64,000 bases of DNA from Hymenobacter canadensis (GCF_027359925.1 NZ_CP114767.1:3658001-3722000), one strand, 5' to 3'; shown: positions 51,181 through 61,176, numbered from the stretch's first letter. Numbers and translations: made by a program. Notes: generated from the letters alone by a model not told the origin.

Positions 51181-52181
51181 TACGACAGCCGACCTTCGTC
51201 GCGGCCGGGTTTGCTGCTGCTGTTCTGGCCGCCGGGGTTGGCAATGGAGTCGCGCATGTCGGTGTCGGCCTGCACGTTGCGCATTTTGTAGTAGTCCATC
51301 ACGCCCAGGTTGCCGGAGCGGAAGGCTTCAGCAATGGCTTTCGGAATTTCCGCTTCGGCCTGCACTACCAGAGCTTTTGCTTCCTGGGTTTTGGCGCGGT
51401 TTTCCTGCTCCACGGCCACGGCCATGGCGCGGCGCTCCTCGGCTTTGGCTTCGGCTACCTTGAGGTCGGCGGTGGCCTGGTCGATCTGGAGTTTGGCGCC
51501 GATGTTCTCGCCGATGTCGATGTCGGCAATGTCGATGCTCAGGATTTCGAAGGCGGTGCCGGCATCGAGGCCTTTGCTGAGCACGAGCTTGGAAATCTTG
51601 TCGGGGTTTTCGAGCACTTCCTTGTGCGACTTCGACGAGCCGATGCTGGTCACGATGCCCTCGCCCACGCGGGCCAGAATGGTTTCCTCACCGGCGCCAC
51701 CTACCAGCTGCGTGATGTTGGCGCGCACCGTAATGCGAGCTTTGGCAATCAGCTGAATGCCGTCCTGGGCCACGGCAGCCACGTTGGGCGTGTTAATCAC
51801 CTTGGGATTTACGCTGGTCGTCACGGCCTCAAACACGTCGCGGCCGGCCAGGTCGATGGCGGTGGCTTGCTTGAAGGTGAGTGGGATGTTAGCCTTATCG
51901 GCCGAAATCAGGGCCTTGATGACGCTGGGGATGTTGCCGCCGGCCAGATAGTGGGTTTCCAGGTCGTTGGCAGTCAGCTCCAGGCCGGCCTTAGTGCTCG
52001 TAATCATCGAGTTGACGATGAGGGACGGCGGCACTTTGCGCACCCGCATAAACGCCAACTGGAACAAGCTCACCTTCACCCCCGAAAACAGCGCCGTAAT
52101 CCAGAGGCTGATCGGGAAGAAGTAGAGGAAGACCAGCAGCACGACGGCCCCGACGATAATCGGAAAGAAGGGAGTGTTCAT
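51180..52181 (-). CDS. floA: Flotillin-like membrane-scaffold protein
   Basis: 333 residues from ATG at 52181. One N-terminal hydrophobic segment ([20 protein letters not shown], re-entrant or TM), then the prohibitin-homology/flotillin-like region with long heptad helices rich in Ala/Glu (about 230-300: [20 protein letters not shown]). The bacterial FloA family organises functional membrane domains. It is the downstream partner of nfeD, as in many bacteria, although a repeat element separates the two here. Confidence 0.94.
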   Translation of the reverse strand: MNTPFFPIIVGAVVLLVFLYFFPISLWITALFSGVKVSLFQLAFMRVRKVPPSLIVNSMITSTKAGLELTANDLETHYLAGGNIPSVIKALISADKANIPLTFKQATAIDLAGRDVFEAVTTSVNPKVINTPNVAAVAQDGIQLIAKARITVRANITQLVGGAGEETILARVGEGIVTSIGSSKSHKEVLENPDKISKLVLSKGLDAGTAFEILSIDIADIDIGENIGAKLQIDQATADLKVAEAKAEERRAMAVAVEQENRAKTQEAKALVVQAEAEIPKAIAEAFRSGNLGVMDYYKMRNVQADTDMRDSIANPGGQNSSSKPGRDEGRLS

Positions 52182-52191
52182 AGGGGCGAAA

Positions 52192-52296
52192 TGTAGCATA
52201 GGCTTTAGCCTGTGCCATGAAAGAAAAAGACCGGGCCAGCAGCTGCGGCAGTGTTGGAGAAGCCGGCCGGCGGCACAAGCTAAAGCTTATGCTACA
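52192..52296. repeat. Paired inverted repeat, GTAGCATAAGC family
   Basis: Arms 52192-52216 and 52272-52296 pair at about 21 of 25 positions (TGTAGCATA, GGCACA). The right arm contains the last codons and stop of nfeD; the left arm ends 11 bp before the floA ATG. Confidence 0.85.
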
Positions 52297-52754
52297 CTTT
52301 CCACCACAATTCGGTTTTGCTCGATGCGCAGCACGCGCACCTCGGTGCCGGCTGCCACAAACTCACCGCGGGTAGTCACCTCGCGGCGGTTTTCGGCGAA
52401 TAGCACGGTGCCGGCCGGGCGCAGGGCCGAGAGCGTGCGGCCGGTGGTACCGGGCTGCACGTCGGGCAGGCGGGCGTCGCGCACGTGGCCGCTGTTCACG
52501 TCGTTGAGGGCCACGCGGGCCAGGTTTTTGGGCCGCAGCCCCACGTACACCAGCAGCCCCGCCACCACCACCGACGAGGCCAGCAGCACATGCCCGGTGC
52601 CGGAGCCCAGGTCACGGTAGGCAAACCAGACGCCGGCCGCCAGCAGCGCAAAGCCCAACAGCCCCACCACCGTAGTGCCGGGAATGAAGATGACTTCGGC
52701 CGCCAGAAACACCAGGCCGAAAAGCAGAAGCAGCGCAACGGTAAGCCAGTCCAT
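52287..52754 (-). CDS. NfeD-family membrane protein
   Basis: 155 residues, three hydrophobic segments (WLTVALLLLFGLVFLAAEVIF, GTTVVGLLGFALLAAGVWFAY and HVLLASSVVVAGLLVYVGL) followed by a C-terminal OB-fold NfeD domain (GTTGRTLSALRPAGTVLF ... GEFVAAGTEVRVLRIEQNRIVVE). NfeD proteins partner flotillins in the membrane. The last residues, SVA, and the stop are encoded in the repeat arm. Confidence 0.9.
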   Translation of the reverse strand: MDWLTVALLLLFGLVFLAAEVIFIPGTTVVGLLGFALLAAGVWFAYRDLGSGTGHVLLASSVVVAGLLVYVGLRPKNLARVALNDVNSGHVRDARLPDVQPGTTGRTLSALRPAGTVLFAENRREVTTRGEFVAAGTEVRVLRIEQNRIVVESVA

Positions 52755-52791
52755 AGCAGGGGAGGGTTAGAACGCAGAAAAGATACGCAGT

Positions 52792-52954
52792 ATCACGGAT
52801 TCGCACGGATTTCACGGACTTCGCGGACGGCGCTGACTTGCTTCTTTCAAGCACACTACAACAAAGAGAGGCTTGCCATTCGGCAAGCCTCTCTTTGTGT
52901 TTGCAATCGTCCACGAAATCCGTGGAATCCGAAAAATCCGGTTGAATCCGTGAT
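52792..52954. repeat. Imperfect inverted repeat around the proS terminator
   Basis: Outer arms 52792-52818 and 52919-52954, with ATCACGGATT...TTCACGGA and its complement, interrupted; the right arm ends at the proS stop. A half-copy is at 30990. Confidence 0.7.
52861..52898 (-). terminator. Terminator downstream of proS
   Basis: Perfect 17-bp stem ACAAAGAGAGGCTTGCC / complement with an ATTC loop, placed inside the inverted repeat; on the minus strand it ends the proS transcript before nfeD. Confidence 0.8.
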
Positions 52955-54430
52955 TTAGTATGCCCGGGCGAAGTACACGCGGCGCTTGCTGGGCTTGCCG
53001 GTCAGGATGCAGGTGCCGTCCTCGTCGGGTTCCGCGAGGGCCATGCACCGGATGGTGGCTTTGGTTTCCTCCTTGATGCGCTCCTCGGTTTCGGGGGTGC
53101 CATCCCAGTGGGCCACCACAAAGCCGCCTTCGCCTTCCAGCGCCTGCTTGAACTGCTCGTAGGTGTCGACGCGGTGCGTGTGCGTCTCGCGGAACTTGTG
53201 GGCGCGGTTGTAGATGTTGGTCTGGATGTCGTCGAGCAGCGCGGCCACGCTGTTCACGATGTCGGCCAAGGGTAGGTTCATCTTTTCCTTGGTGTCGCGA
53301 CGGGCCACTTCCACGGTGCCGGCGTCGAGGTCGCGCATGCCTACGGCCAGACGTACGGGCACGCCTTTCAGCTCCCACTCGGCAAACTTGTAGCCGGGGC
53401 GCTCGGTGTCGCGGTCGTCCACTTTCACCGAAATGCCGCGCTCAATCAGCCCCATCTGCATCGGGCGGATGCGCTCCAGCAGCTCATCAAGCTGGCCGGA
53501 TTTGTAGATGGGCACGATGACCACCTGAATGGGAGCCAGCTTGGGCGGCAGCACCAGGCCTTCGTCATCGGAGTGGGCCATTACGAGGGCGCCCATCAGG
53601 CGCGTGCTCACGCCCCAGCTGGTGCCCCACACGTGCTCCAAGCCGCCTTCTTTGGTTTGAAACTGCACATCGAACGCCTTGGCGAAGTTCTGGCCCAGGA
53701 AGTGCGACGTGCCGGCCTGCAGGGCCTTGCCGTCCTGCATCAGTCCTTCGATGCAATACGTGTCCTCGGCGCCGGCAAACCGCTCATTCTCGGTTTTCAC
53801 GCCCTTCACTACGGGCAGCGCCATCCATTCCTCGGCAAACTGCGCGTACACCTCCAGCATCTGGCGGGTTTCGGCTACGGCTTCCTCGGCGGTGGCGTGG
53901 GCGGTGTGGCCTTCCTGCCACAGAAACTCGGCGGTGCGCAGAAACAGGCGGGTGCGCATTTCCCAGCGTACCACGTTGGCCCATTGGTTGATGAGCAGCG
54001 GCAGGTCGCGGTAGCTCTGGATCCAGCCTTTGTAGGTGCTCCAGATGATGGCCTCCGAGGTGGGGCGCACTACCAGCTCTTCTTCCAGCTTGGCGTTGGG
54101 GTCGACGCGGAGCTTGCCGGGGTTATCGGGGTCAGTCTGCAGGCGGTAGTGGGTTACTACGGCGCATTCCTTGGCAAAACCCTCGGCGTTTTTTTCTTCC
54201 GCCTCGAACAGACTTTTAGGGACAAACAGCGGAAAATAAGCGTTTTGATGGCCCGTACGCTTGAACATATCGTCGAGCGTACGCTGCATTTTCTCCCAGA
54301 TGGCGTAGCCGTATGGCTTAATCACCATGCAGCCTCGTACTGCAGAGTTCTCGGCCAGGCCAGCGCGCTTCACCAACTCATTGTACCACAGGGAATAATC
54401 CTCGCTCCGCTTGGGCAAACTTTTGCTCAT
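52955..54430 (-). CDS. proS: Prolyl-tRNA synthetase, archaeal/eukaryotic-type (ProS3)
   Basis: 491 residues. Class II synthetase charging tRNA-Pro. Motif 2 region [26 protein letters not shown] and motif 3 region in [23 protein letters not shown] are typical; the anticodon-binding domain begins [12 protein letters not shown]. The C-terminal zinc-like extension [22 protein letters not shown] ending is as in the shorter, non-E. coli type. Full length. Confidence 0.95.
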   Translation of the reverse strand: MSKSLPKRSEDYSLWYNELVKRAGLAENSAVRGCMVIKPYGYAIWEKMQRTLDDMFKRTGHQNAYFPLFVPKSLFEAEEKNAEGFAKECAVVTHYRLQTDPDNPGKLRVDPNAKLEEELVVRPTSEAIIWSTYKGWIQSYRDLPLLINQWANVVRWEMRTRLFLRTAEFLWQEGHTAHATAEEAVAETRQMLEVYAQFAEEWMALPVVKGVKTENERFAGAEDTYCIEGLMQDGKALQAGTSHFLGQNFAKAFDVQFQTKEGGLEHVWGTSWGVSTRLMGALVMAHSDDEGLVLPPKLAPIQVVIVPIYKSGQLDELLERIRPMQMGLIERGISVKVDDRDTERPGYKFAEWELKGVPVRLAVGMRDLDAGTVEVARRDTKEKMNLPLADIVNSVAALLDDIQTNIYNRAHKFRETHTHRVDTYEQFKQALEGEGGFVVAHWDGTPETEERIKEETKATIRCMALAEPDEDGTCILTGKPSKRRVYFARAY

Positions 54431-54626
54431 GTTTCAGGTATCTTTGGTAAGTTGAAAAAGTTCCCGGTTTGGCCCAAGATTTGTGTTAGGCTTTTCGGCA
54501 CCGTTTCGCCGCCAAATTACGTTATTAAACCGGAGCCTGTCGTCTCGGTCTGCAGCTGGTGTAGGCAAGCCTTCGGTGTTTGAGTAGCTCCTTTCTTTCG
54601 CCCGCCTCCTTTTTGCGTTAGCCGTC

Positions 54627-56006
54627 ATGAAAAAAATCCTTTCTACCCTGCTGCCTGCCTTCTCCCTGCTTACGCTGGGAGGTTGCGCAAGCACCGCCGG
54701 GCTTTCCACTACGGAAAGCGACGGCGTCTATTATTCTTCCTCTGACCGCACCACGCAAAGCGCGGCGGCGGTAGCGGCGGCCACGCCCGCCACCCGCGAC
54801 GAGCTAACGAACCCTGATTACACGGAGCAAGGCAGCTCAACTTCTACCGCCGACGAAGGCGCGGAGTATTACGACGACGACTTTGCGTATTCTTCGCGCA
54901 TCCGGCGTTTCCACCAGCCGTACTACAGCAGCTTCGGCTACGGCTACAACGACTTCATCTACGCCGACCCCTTCTGGTATGGCGGGCCTAGCTACGGCTA
55001 TGGCGGCTACGACCCCTTCTGGGGCGGCGGCTACGGCTATGGCAGTGCCATCAATATCAATATTGGCTTTGGCAGCCCGTGGGGCTGGGGTCGGCCCTGG
55101 GGCTGGAACCGCTACGGTGGCTACGGCCGCGGCTACTACGACGGTTTCTATAACGGCTATGGTGGCGGATATGGCGGCTACTATGGCAGCGGCTACGGCG
55201 GCTACTACAACAACGGTGGCTATTATGGCAACGGTGGTGGTGGCTTCTACGGCAACGGCGGTGGCGGCACGGTAAACCAGCGCTATGGCCCGCGGAGCAG
55301 CCGCAGCGCCGAAGCCGTAACCTCCGGCCGCACCGGCAACGGTACCGGCACCAGCGTGGGCACGAGCACTGGCGGAGGCCGGGGCCGCGTCACGGAAGGT
55401 GGCCTGGTGGCCCCGGGCGGCAACACTTCCGGCAATGTGGTGGGGAGCAACCCCGCTTCTGTGCCCGGCCGCCGCAATGTGCGCATGACTGATGCCGCTA
55501 CCAGCGGCGCTACTAATGGTACGCCTGGCGTACGGGGCACGCGCAATGCTGACCTTGGCATCGACGGAGCCGCCGGCCAGACGGTTCCCGACCGCAACAC
55601 GGGTATCACGCGGAGCCCGGCCCTGCAGGATGCCGCCACGGAGCAGCCCACCCGCAGCTACGAAGGCCGCCGCTGGCGCGTAGCCCAGGACGGGGCCGGC
55701 AGCACCGCTCAGCCGCAGCCCTCCACCGACTACTCGCAGTCGCGCGGCCGGAGCCGCAGTATCTCCAGCCAGAGCCAGTCGCAGGGCAGCAGCGGGCAGT
55801 CGTCGGAGCAGCCGGTACGCCGGTCTTCTCCGCAGCGCACCTACGAGGCTCCTCAGCGCAGCGCCCAACGTGCTGAGGCCCCGCAGCGTAGCTACGAGGC
55901 CCCCAGCCGGTCTTCGGAGCCTTCGCGCAGCTACTCGCCCCCATCCGGTGGCGGTGGCAACAGTGGCGGCGGTGGCGGCGGCGGCGGCCGGGGCCGCGTG
56001 AACTAA
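54627..56006 (+). CDS. Gly/Tyr-rich lipoprotein with low-complexity C-terminus
   Basis: 459 residues. Lipoprotein signal MKKILSTLLPAFSLLTLGGC (lipobox LGGC). Residues 75-230 are a Gly/Tyr/Trp/Asn-rich region of YGGYGRGYYDGFYNGYGGGY type, and residues 330-459 are Ser/Gln/Arg/Pro repeats (SQSRGRSRSISSQSQSQ) ending in poly-Gly. Likely surface-exposed and largely disordered. No catalytic domain. Proteins of this shape are sometimes mislabelled as prolyl-tRNA synthetase because they neighbour proS; nothing supports that. Confidence 0.75.
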   Translation: MKKILSTLLPAFSLLTLGGCASTAGLSTTESDGVYYSSSDRTTQSAAAVAAATPATRDELTNPDYTEQGSSTSTADEGAEYYDDDFAYSSRIRRFHQPYYSSFGYGYNDFIYADPFWYGGPSYGYGGYDPFWGGGYGYGSAININIGFGSPWGWGRPWGWNRYGGYGRGYYDGFYNGYGGGYGGYYGSGYGGYYNNGGYYGNGGGGFYGNGGGGTVNQRYGPRSSRSAEAVTSGRTGNGTGTSVGTSTGGGRGRVTEGGLVAPGGNTSGNVVGSNPASVPGRRNVRMTDAATSGATNGTPGVRGTRNADLGIDGAAGQTVPDRNTGITRSPALQDAATEQPTRSYEGRRWRVAQDGAGSTAQPQPSTDYSQSRGRSRSISSQSQSQGSSGQSSEQPVRRSSPQRTYEAPQRSAQRAEAPQRSYEAPSRSSEPSRSYSPPSGGGGNSGGGGGGGGRGRVN

Positions 56007-56073
56007 GCAGCCTGCTGCATTCTGAAACTGAATCTGTGACGGGCCGCATGGCGGCCGCCTTCCTTTCCCTCAG

Positions 56074-57618
56074 ATGAAAAACCTGAAATACTGGCTTGCC
56101 GTGGCCTTTGCGGGCCAGGCCAGCTACGGCTTTGCCCAACAGGTAGCCCAGGGCTACCAAGTAGATGCCCTGCGCTTCTCGCAGACCCAGCCCAGCGGCA
56201 CGGCCCGCACCCTCGGTATTGGCGGTGCCAATGTGGCCGTGGGTGCCGACCTGAGCAGCCTTGTGACGAACCCGGCCGGCCTGGGCCTCTACCAGCGCTC
56301 CGAGTTCAGCTTTACACCGGGCCTGGGTTTGGGCAACACCGATGCCAGCGGCTTCGGCACCACCACCACCGACTCGCGCAACAGCCTGCATATTGCCAGT
56401 CTGGGAGCAGCCTTTGTGCGGCGCCGGCCTGATACCGACAACAATGCGTGGCGTGGCGGCACGTTTGCCATCGGCTTCAACCGCACCAACGACTACAACC
56501 AGCGCTTCCGGTACCGCGGCCAGCCCGACCCCAGCCAGGATATCCTGCAGCGCTTCAACGACCCAGAAATCAGCGTGGCCAACGCCGAGCAGCAGTTCAG
56601 CAGCGGGTATAGAAACCTGGATGGTCTGGCTTATGGTGCACTCCTGACCGACTACTTCTACACTAATGCCCAACGGCAGGACAGTGTACTGGGCTTGTCG
56701 ACGCCGTTTGGAGACACCGGCCAACTCACGCAGGATGAAACCGTGCTGACCACCGGCTCCCAGACCCAGTTCGACTTCGGCTATGGTGCCAGCTACCGCG
56801 ACCGGCTGTACGTGGGCGGCGCTATCGGCATCGTGAGCACCCGCTACAACTCCACCAGCACGCTCACGGCTTCGGAGGCCACGCCCGACGGTAACACGGC
56901 CTTCAACAGCCTCACGTACCGCGAGATTCTGGAGACGCGGGGCAACGGCATCAACGCCCGCATCGGGGCCATCTACCGCTTCAACGACGCTGTACGCTTC
57001 GGGGCATCCATCCAGACGCCTACCCTGACGACGCTGTCGGAAACCTATAGCTCGGCATTGAGTGCCAATTTCGACCGGCCGGTGCGGGTAGGTAACCAGA
57101 GCTACACCAGCCGCGAGGTCAGCACCGGCGCCACGCCGTTTGAGTACTTGCTTACGTCGCCGTTCCGGGCGTCGGGCGGCGTGACGGCCGTGATTGGCAA
57201 GTATGGTTTTTTAACCGGCGATGTGGAATACGTCAACTACAGCCAGGCCCGCCTCAACACGTCCGAAAACCAAGTCGACAACGACTTCGGCCCCGACAAC
57301 ACGGCAATTAAGAGCCTGTACCAGTCGGCCGTGAACGTGCGGGTGGGCGGCGAGCTGCGCCTCGACGTGTTCCGGCTGCGTGCCGGCTACGCCCGCTACG
57401 GCGACGCCTACCGGCAGAGCGACTTCGACCGCACCCAGAACTACTACACGGGCGGCGCGGGCATCCGCCAGAACAACTTCTTCCTAGACGTAGCCGGCGT
57501 GTACGGTACCAGCAAGCGGTTCTATAGCCCCTATACCCTGAGCACCAACAATACGCCGGTCGTCAGCGTCGACGCCACCCGCTTCACCACGACTGTTACG
57601 GCCGGCTTCCTGTTTTAG
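56074..57618 (+). CDS. OmpP1/FadL-type outer-membrane transport protein
   Basis: 514 residues with signal peptide (MKNLKYWLAVAFAGQASYGFAQQ). N-terminal region ARTLGIGGANVAVGADLSSLVTNPAGLGLYQRSEFSF is the typical hatch-start of FadL/TodX barrels (NPAG motif). The rest is alternating beta-strands, ending FTTTVTAGFLF with terminal Phe. The family admits hydrophobic substrates through the outer membrane. Long relative to E. coli FadL (446 residues including signal). Confidence 0.82.
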   Translation: MKNLKYWLAVAFAGQASYGFAQQVAQGYQVDALRFSQTQPSGTARTLGIGGANVAVGADLSSLVTNPAGLGLYQRSEFSFTPGLGLGNTDASGFGTTTTDSRNSLHIASLGAAFVRRRPDTDNNAWRGGTFAIGFNRTNDYNQRFRYRGQPDPSQDILQRFNDPEISVANAEQQFSSGYRNLDGLAYGALLTDYFYTNAQRQDSVLGLSTPFGDTGQLTQDETVLTTGSQTQFDFGYGASYRDRLYVGGAIGIVSTRYNSTSTLTASEATPDGNTAFNSLTYREILETRGNGINARIGAIYRFNDAVRFGASIQTPTLTTLSETYSSALSANFDRPVRVGNQSYTSREVSTGATPFEYLLTSPFRASGGVTAVIGKYGFLTGDVEYVNYSQARLNTSENQVDNDFGPDNTAIKSLYQSAVNVRVGGELRLDVFRLRAGYARYGDAYRQSDFDRTQNYYTGGAGIRQNNFFLDVAGVYGTSKRFYSPYTLSTNNTPVVSVDATRFTTTVTAGFLF

Positions 57619-57636
57619 AGAGCTGGTGGTTAAACA

Positions 57637-57676
57637 CAACAAAGCCCTCGCACTACCTGGTGCGGGGGCTTTGTTG
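57637..57676. terminator. Terminator, 17-bp stem
   Basis: CAACAAAGCCCTCGCAC / GTGCGGGGGCTTTGTTG with a TACCTG loop; ends the FadL-type gene and the convergent lipoprotein gene. Confidence 0.8.
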
Positions 57677-57690
57677 CGTTTGGCTCCGAG

Positions 57691-58647
57691 CTACTTGGTG
57701 ATGCGTACCCGCAGCTGCACGGCCGCCCGGGGAGCCGTCGGAAACGCATCGACGTAGATCAGGCCGGTCTTATTGCTGGCGGTGCGGAAGGCAATGGTGC
57801 GACCGATGACCAGCGCGCCGGTGTTGGTGCTCGGGGTGAGGGGCGCGCCGGCTGCGAAGGCGGCCAGCAGCTCCGGCGGGCTGTCGGCGGCCGTGAAGGC
57901 GGCCTCATCGAGGGTGGTGGTCCGGAACTCGGTGCGGCGGCGGGTGGTCCAGTTGCTAAGCGTCAGGGCTGGGTCGGCGGGGGCGGCCAGGGCCCGGGCG
58001 CCGGCCGCCAGCGGCAGATACACTACGTCGATGGAGTCGCGGTTCTGGGCGGTGCGCGGGCCCAGCGCAAACGCGGGCAGCGCCAGCCCCGCCGATAACG
58101 CCAGGTAGCTGCGCGACTGGCGCGTGAGCGGCGCCTGCAGCCGCAGCGTGTAGCGGTGATAAGTCAGCAGCGAGTCGACGTTGCGGAGCGTGAGCAGGTA
58201 GCTGCGCTGGTTGGAAGCGCCTTCGGTGTCTTCCACCTGAAAAGTCCAGGTTTCCTTGCCCGAGGTGCTGCGCGTGCCGCCCGTGTACTGAAACACCGTC
58301 GCCCGCTTGCCCGCTGGCAGCAGCGAATCAAGGTACACGAGTGGCTCCTTTTCGGTGGGTACCCGGTCGGGGTCAAAGGGATTGGGGTAGATGTAGGGGT
58401 TGCGGTTGCGGAAGTAGTCGACGGTGATGCGCAGGCGGGTGAGGGCCGGGCCATTCACGGTGTCGCGCGATTCGGCAAACACGCGGGTTGTGAACGTGTC
58501 GGCAGGTACGGTGCTGCTGCGGCTGGCGCTCAGCAGCGGCGGCGTGGTGCTGCCCACCAGGTCGATGCGCGGGCCGGGGTTGGGCTCGGGGTTGCAGCCG
58601 GCCAGCAGCAGGGGAGAGGCGAGAAGCGGAAGCAGACGATGACGCAT
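57691..58647 (-). CDS. Secreted lipoprotein of unknown function
   Basis: 318 residues from ATG at 58647 (MRHRLLPLLASPLLLAGC, lipobox LAGC); the frame start at 58686 adds unconserved residues. The mature part is Thr/Ala/Arg-rich with two beta-rich stretches (VYLDSLLPAGKRATVFQYTGG; LTLSNWTTRRRTEFRTTTLDE). No domain recognised. Convergent with the FadL-type gene and divergent from the DPP-IV gene. Confidence 0.65.
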   Translation of the reverse strand: MRHRLLPLLASPLLLAGCNPEPNPGPRIDLVGSTTPPLLSASRSSTVPADTFTTRVFAESRDTVNGPALTRLRITVDYFRNRNPYIYPNPFDPDRVPTEKEPLVYLDSLLPAGKRATVFQYTGGTRSTSGKETWTFQVEDTEGASNQRSYLLTLRNVDSLLTYHRYTLRLQAPLTRQSRSYLALSAGLALPAFALGPRTAQNRDSIDVVYLPLAAGARALAAPADPALTLSNWTTRRRTEFRTTTLDEAAFTAADSPPELLAAFAAGAPLTPSTNTGALVIGRTIAFRTASNKTGLIYVDAFPTAPRAAVQLRVRITK

Positions 58648-58775
58648 AGGTTCGGTAAAGGTCGGAGTTTCGGGCGGATGTGCCACGCCGCCGGGTTTTG
58701 CCGGGTGGCCCGTGCAACCAAGCCCGCGCCATTGGCTACCTTAACGTCCCGATTCCCCTGACATTTTCCTTCTGC

Positions 58776-61001
58776 ATGAAATTCCGCTCTTTCACGCTGG
58801 CCCTGTGGCTGGCCACCGCCGGCCCCGCGCTGGTTCCCGCCCTGCTGACCACCGCCTCGGCCCAGCAAAAACAAAATATCACCCTCGAAGACATCTGGCA
58901 GAAAGGCACGTTTGCCGCCAAATCGGTGCCCGGCTTCAACTGGATGAACGACGGCCGCTTCTACTCCTCGCTTGATGAGGGCAGCCTCGTGCAGCACGAC
59001 GTGACCACCGGCCAGCCCGTGCAAACCCTGGTGGCCGCCACCGCCCTGCAGCTGCCCGGCCAGCCCCAGCCGCTGCCCGTGGATGGCTACAGCTTCAATG
59101 CCGACGAGCAGCAGGTGCTGTTCAGCACCGCCACCGAGCCGATTTACCGCCGCTCCAGCAAGTCCACGTTCTACATCTACAACCGCCAGAGCAAGCAGCT
59201 CACGCCCCTGAGCCAGGCGCCCGGCAAGCAGCTCTACGCCACGTTCTCGCCCGATGGCAAGCGCGTGGCCTTCGTGCGCGACAACAACCTGTTCGTGACC
59301 GACCTCGCCACCATGCGCGAAACCGCCGTCACGACCGATGGCGCGCTCAACAGGATCATCAACGGCGGCACCGACTGGGTGTACGAGGAAGAGTTCGAGT
59401 TTGCGCAGGGCTTCCAATGGTCGCCGGATTCGCGCTACGTGGCCTTCTACACCTTCGATGAAAGCCAGGTGCCCGAGTACAACATGCAGGAGTGGGGCGC
59501 GCTCTACCCCAAAGACTACCGCTACAAATACCCCAAAGCCGGCGAGAAAAACTCCGTCGTGAGCGTTTCGGCCTACGATGTGGCCGCCGCCAAAACCACC
59601 AAGCTGGACGTGGGCCCCGAGCAGGACCAGTACATCCCGCGCATCCTCTGGACCCAGACGCCCGACCTGCTCAGCATCCGGCGCATGAATCGCCTGCAGA
59701 ACAAGCTCGAAATCCTGCACGCCAACGCCAAAACCGGCCAGAGCCAGGTGGTCCTCACCGACACCGACAAAGCCTACGTGGAAGTCAACGACGACCTGCG
59801 CTACCTGCAGGGCGGCAAGGAATTCCTGTTCAGCAGCGAAAAAGACGGCTACCGCCACCTCTACCTCTACACCATGGGCGGCAAGCTGGTGCGTCAACTC
59901 ACCAAAGGCCCCTGGGAAATCACCAGCATCGACGGCTTCGATGAGAAAAAGGGCCTCGTGTACTACACCAGCACCGAAGCTTCGCCGCTGCAGCGCCACC
60001 TCTACCGCGTGGATCTGAAAGGCAAGGGCAAAACCCGCCTCAGCGAAGCCGGCCCCGGCACCAACGTAGTAAACATGAGCGCCGACACCCGCTACTACCT
60101 CAACTACCGCTCCGACGCCGGCCAGCCCCAGGTAGTTAGCCTGCGCAACGGCCAGGACGGCAAGCTGGTGAAAACGCTGGAAGACAACGCCAAGCTGCGC
60201 CAGAAACTCACCGAATACAACCTCGGTAAGCTGGAGTTCATCAACTTCAAAACGGCCGAAGGCGTGGAGCTGAACGCCTCCGTGCTCAAGCCAGCCAACT
60301 TCGACGCCAGCAAGAAGTACCCCGTGCTGATGTACGTGTACGGCGGTCCAGGCTCCCAGACCGTGAAGGACGACGCCGGCGGCGGCATTGCCTTCACCAA
60401 CTACCTCTGGCACCAGCTGCTGGCCGAGCAGGGCTACATCATCGTGAGCGTGGACAACCGCGGCACCGGCGCCCGCGGCGCGCAGTTCAAGAAAAGCACC
60501 TACGCCAACCTCGGCAAGCTCGAAACCGACGACCAGGCCGCCAGCGCCCGCTACCTGGCCACGCTGCCCTACGTCGATAAGGCCCGCATCGGCATCTGGG
60601 GCTGGAGCTTCGGCGGCTACATGACCGCCCTGGCCCTCACCAAAAACGCCGACGTCTTCAAGATGGGCATCTCCGTGGCCCCCGTCACCAACTGGCGCTA
60701 CTACGACACCGTTTACACCGAGCGGTTCCTGAAAACACCTCAGGAAAACCCCGCCGGCTACGACGACAACTCCCCCGTACAGCACGCCGACAAGCTCAAA
60801 GGCAAGCTCCTGCTCGTCCACGGTACCGGCGACGACAACGTGCACTTCCAGAACTCGGTGGCCTTCACCGACGCCATGATCAAGGCCAACAAAGACTACC
60901 AGACCCTCTACTACCCCAACCGCAACCACGGCATCTACGGCGGCACCACCCGCCTGCACCTCTACCGCCAGATGACCGATTTCGTGCTGAAGAATTTGTA
61001 G
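58776..61001 (+). CDS. Prolyl oligopeptidase family / dipeptidyl-peptidase IV-type serine peptidase
   Basis: 741 residues from ATG at 58776 (MKFRSFTLALWLATAGPAL..., signal peptide). The N-terminal beta-propeller contains DWVYEEEFEF, the Glu-Glu motif that binds the substrate N-terminus in DPP-IV. The alpha/beta-hydrolase domain holds Ser611 in WGWSFGGYM, Asp686 in HGTGDDNVHFQ and His718 in NRNHGIYGG. It cleaves X-Pro dipeptides from peptide N-termini, presumably in the periplasm. All catalytic residues are intact. Confidence 0.93.
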   Translation: MKFRSFTLALWLATAGPALVPALLTTASAQQKQNITLEDIWQKGTFAAKSVPGFNWMNDGRFYSSLDEGSLVQHDVTTGQPVQTLVAATALQLPGQPQPLPVDGYSFNADEQQVLFSTATEPIYRRSSKSTFYIYNRQSKQLTPLSQAPGKQLYATFSPDGKRVAFVRDNNLFVTDLATMRETAVTTDGALNRIINGGTDWVYEEEFEFAQGFQWSPDSRYVAFYTFDESQVPEYNMQEWGALYPKDYRYKYPKAGEKNSVVSVSAYDVAAAKTTKLDVGPEQDQYIPRILWTQTPDLLSIRRMNRLQNKLEILHANAKTGQSQVVLTDTDKAYVEVNDDLRYLQGGKEFLFSSEKDGYRHLYLYTMGGKLVRQLTKGPWEITSIDGFDEKKGLVYYTSTEASPLQRHLYRVDLKGKGKTRLSEAGPGTNVVNMSADTRYYLNYRSDAGQPQVVSLRNGQDGKLVKTLEDNAKLRQKLTEYNLGKLEFINFKTAEGVELNASVLKPANFDASKKYPVLMYVYGGPGSQTVKDDAGGGIAFTNYLWHQLLAEQGYIIVSVDNRGTGARGAQFKKSTYANLGKLETDDQAASARYLATLPYVDKARIGIWGWSFGGYMTALALTKNADVFKMGISVAPVTNWRYYDTVYTERFLKTPQENPAGYDDNSPVQHADKLKGKLLLVHGTGDDNVHFQNSVAFTDAMIKANKDYQTLYYPNRNHGIYGGTTRLHLYRQMTDFVLKNL

Positions 61002-61008
61002 GCAAGCC

Positions 61009-61057
61009 TGTCATTGCGAGCGAAGCGAAGCACCCGAAGGACAGCGTAGCTAATCCT
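61009..61057. repeat. Orphan half-element, GTCATTGCGAGC type
   Basis: GTCATTGCGAGCGAAGCGAAG starts at 61010; only one arm found, after the DPP-IV-type gene. Related to the half at 8167. Confidence 0.55.
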
Positions 61058-61090
61058 TCCTCTCAATGCTGAAAACGACCCTAAGCAAGC

Positions 61091-61131
61091 AGCCCTCCGG
61101 CAGTAGGCCAAAAACCTACCACTGGAGGGCT
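61091..61131. terminator. Hairpin related to the one at 8098
   Basis: AGCCCTCC ... GGAGGGCT with an inner TAGG/CCTA pairing; starts CCCTCCGGCAGTAGG as at 8098. Followed by TTCTCTTTGC. Confidence 0.6.
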
Positions 61132-61176
61132 TCTCTTTGCTGAATTTGCTGGCATTGGAATCACCTGTTCAACGAT

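Noticed and set aside
58530..60959. 809-residue open frame antisense to the DPP-IV-type gene
   Set aside because: Gly/Val/His-rich composition typical of the complementary frame of GC-rich coding DNA; the + strand gene has intact catalytic residues.
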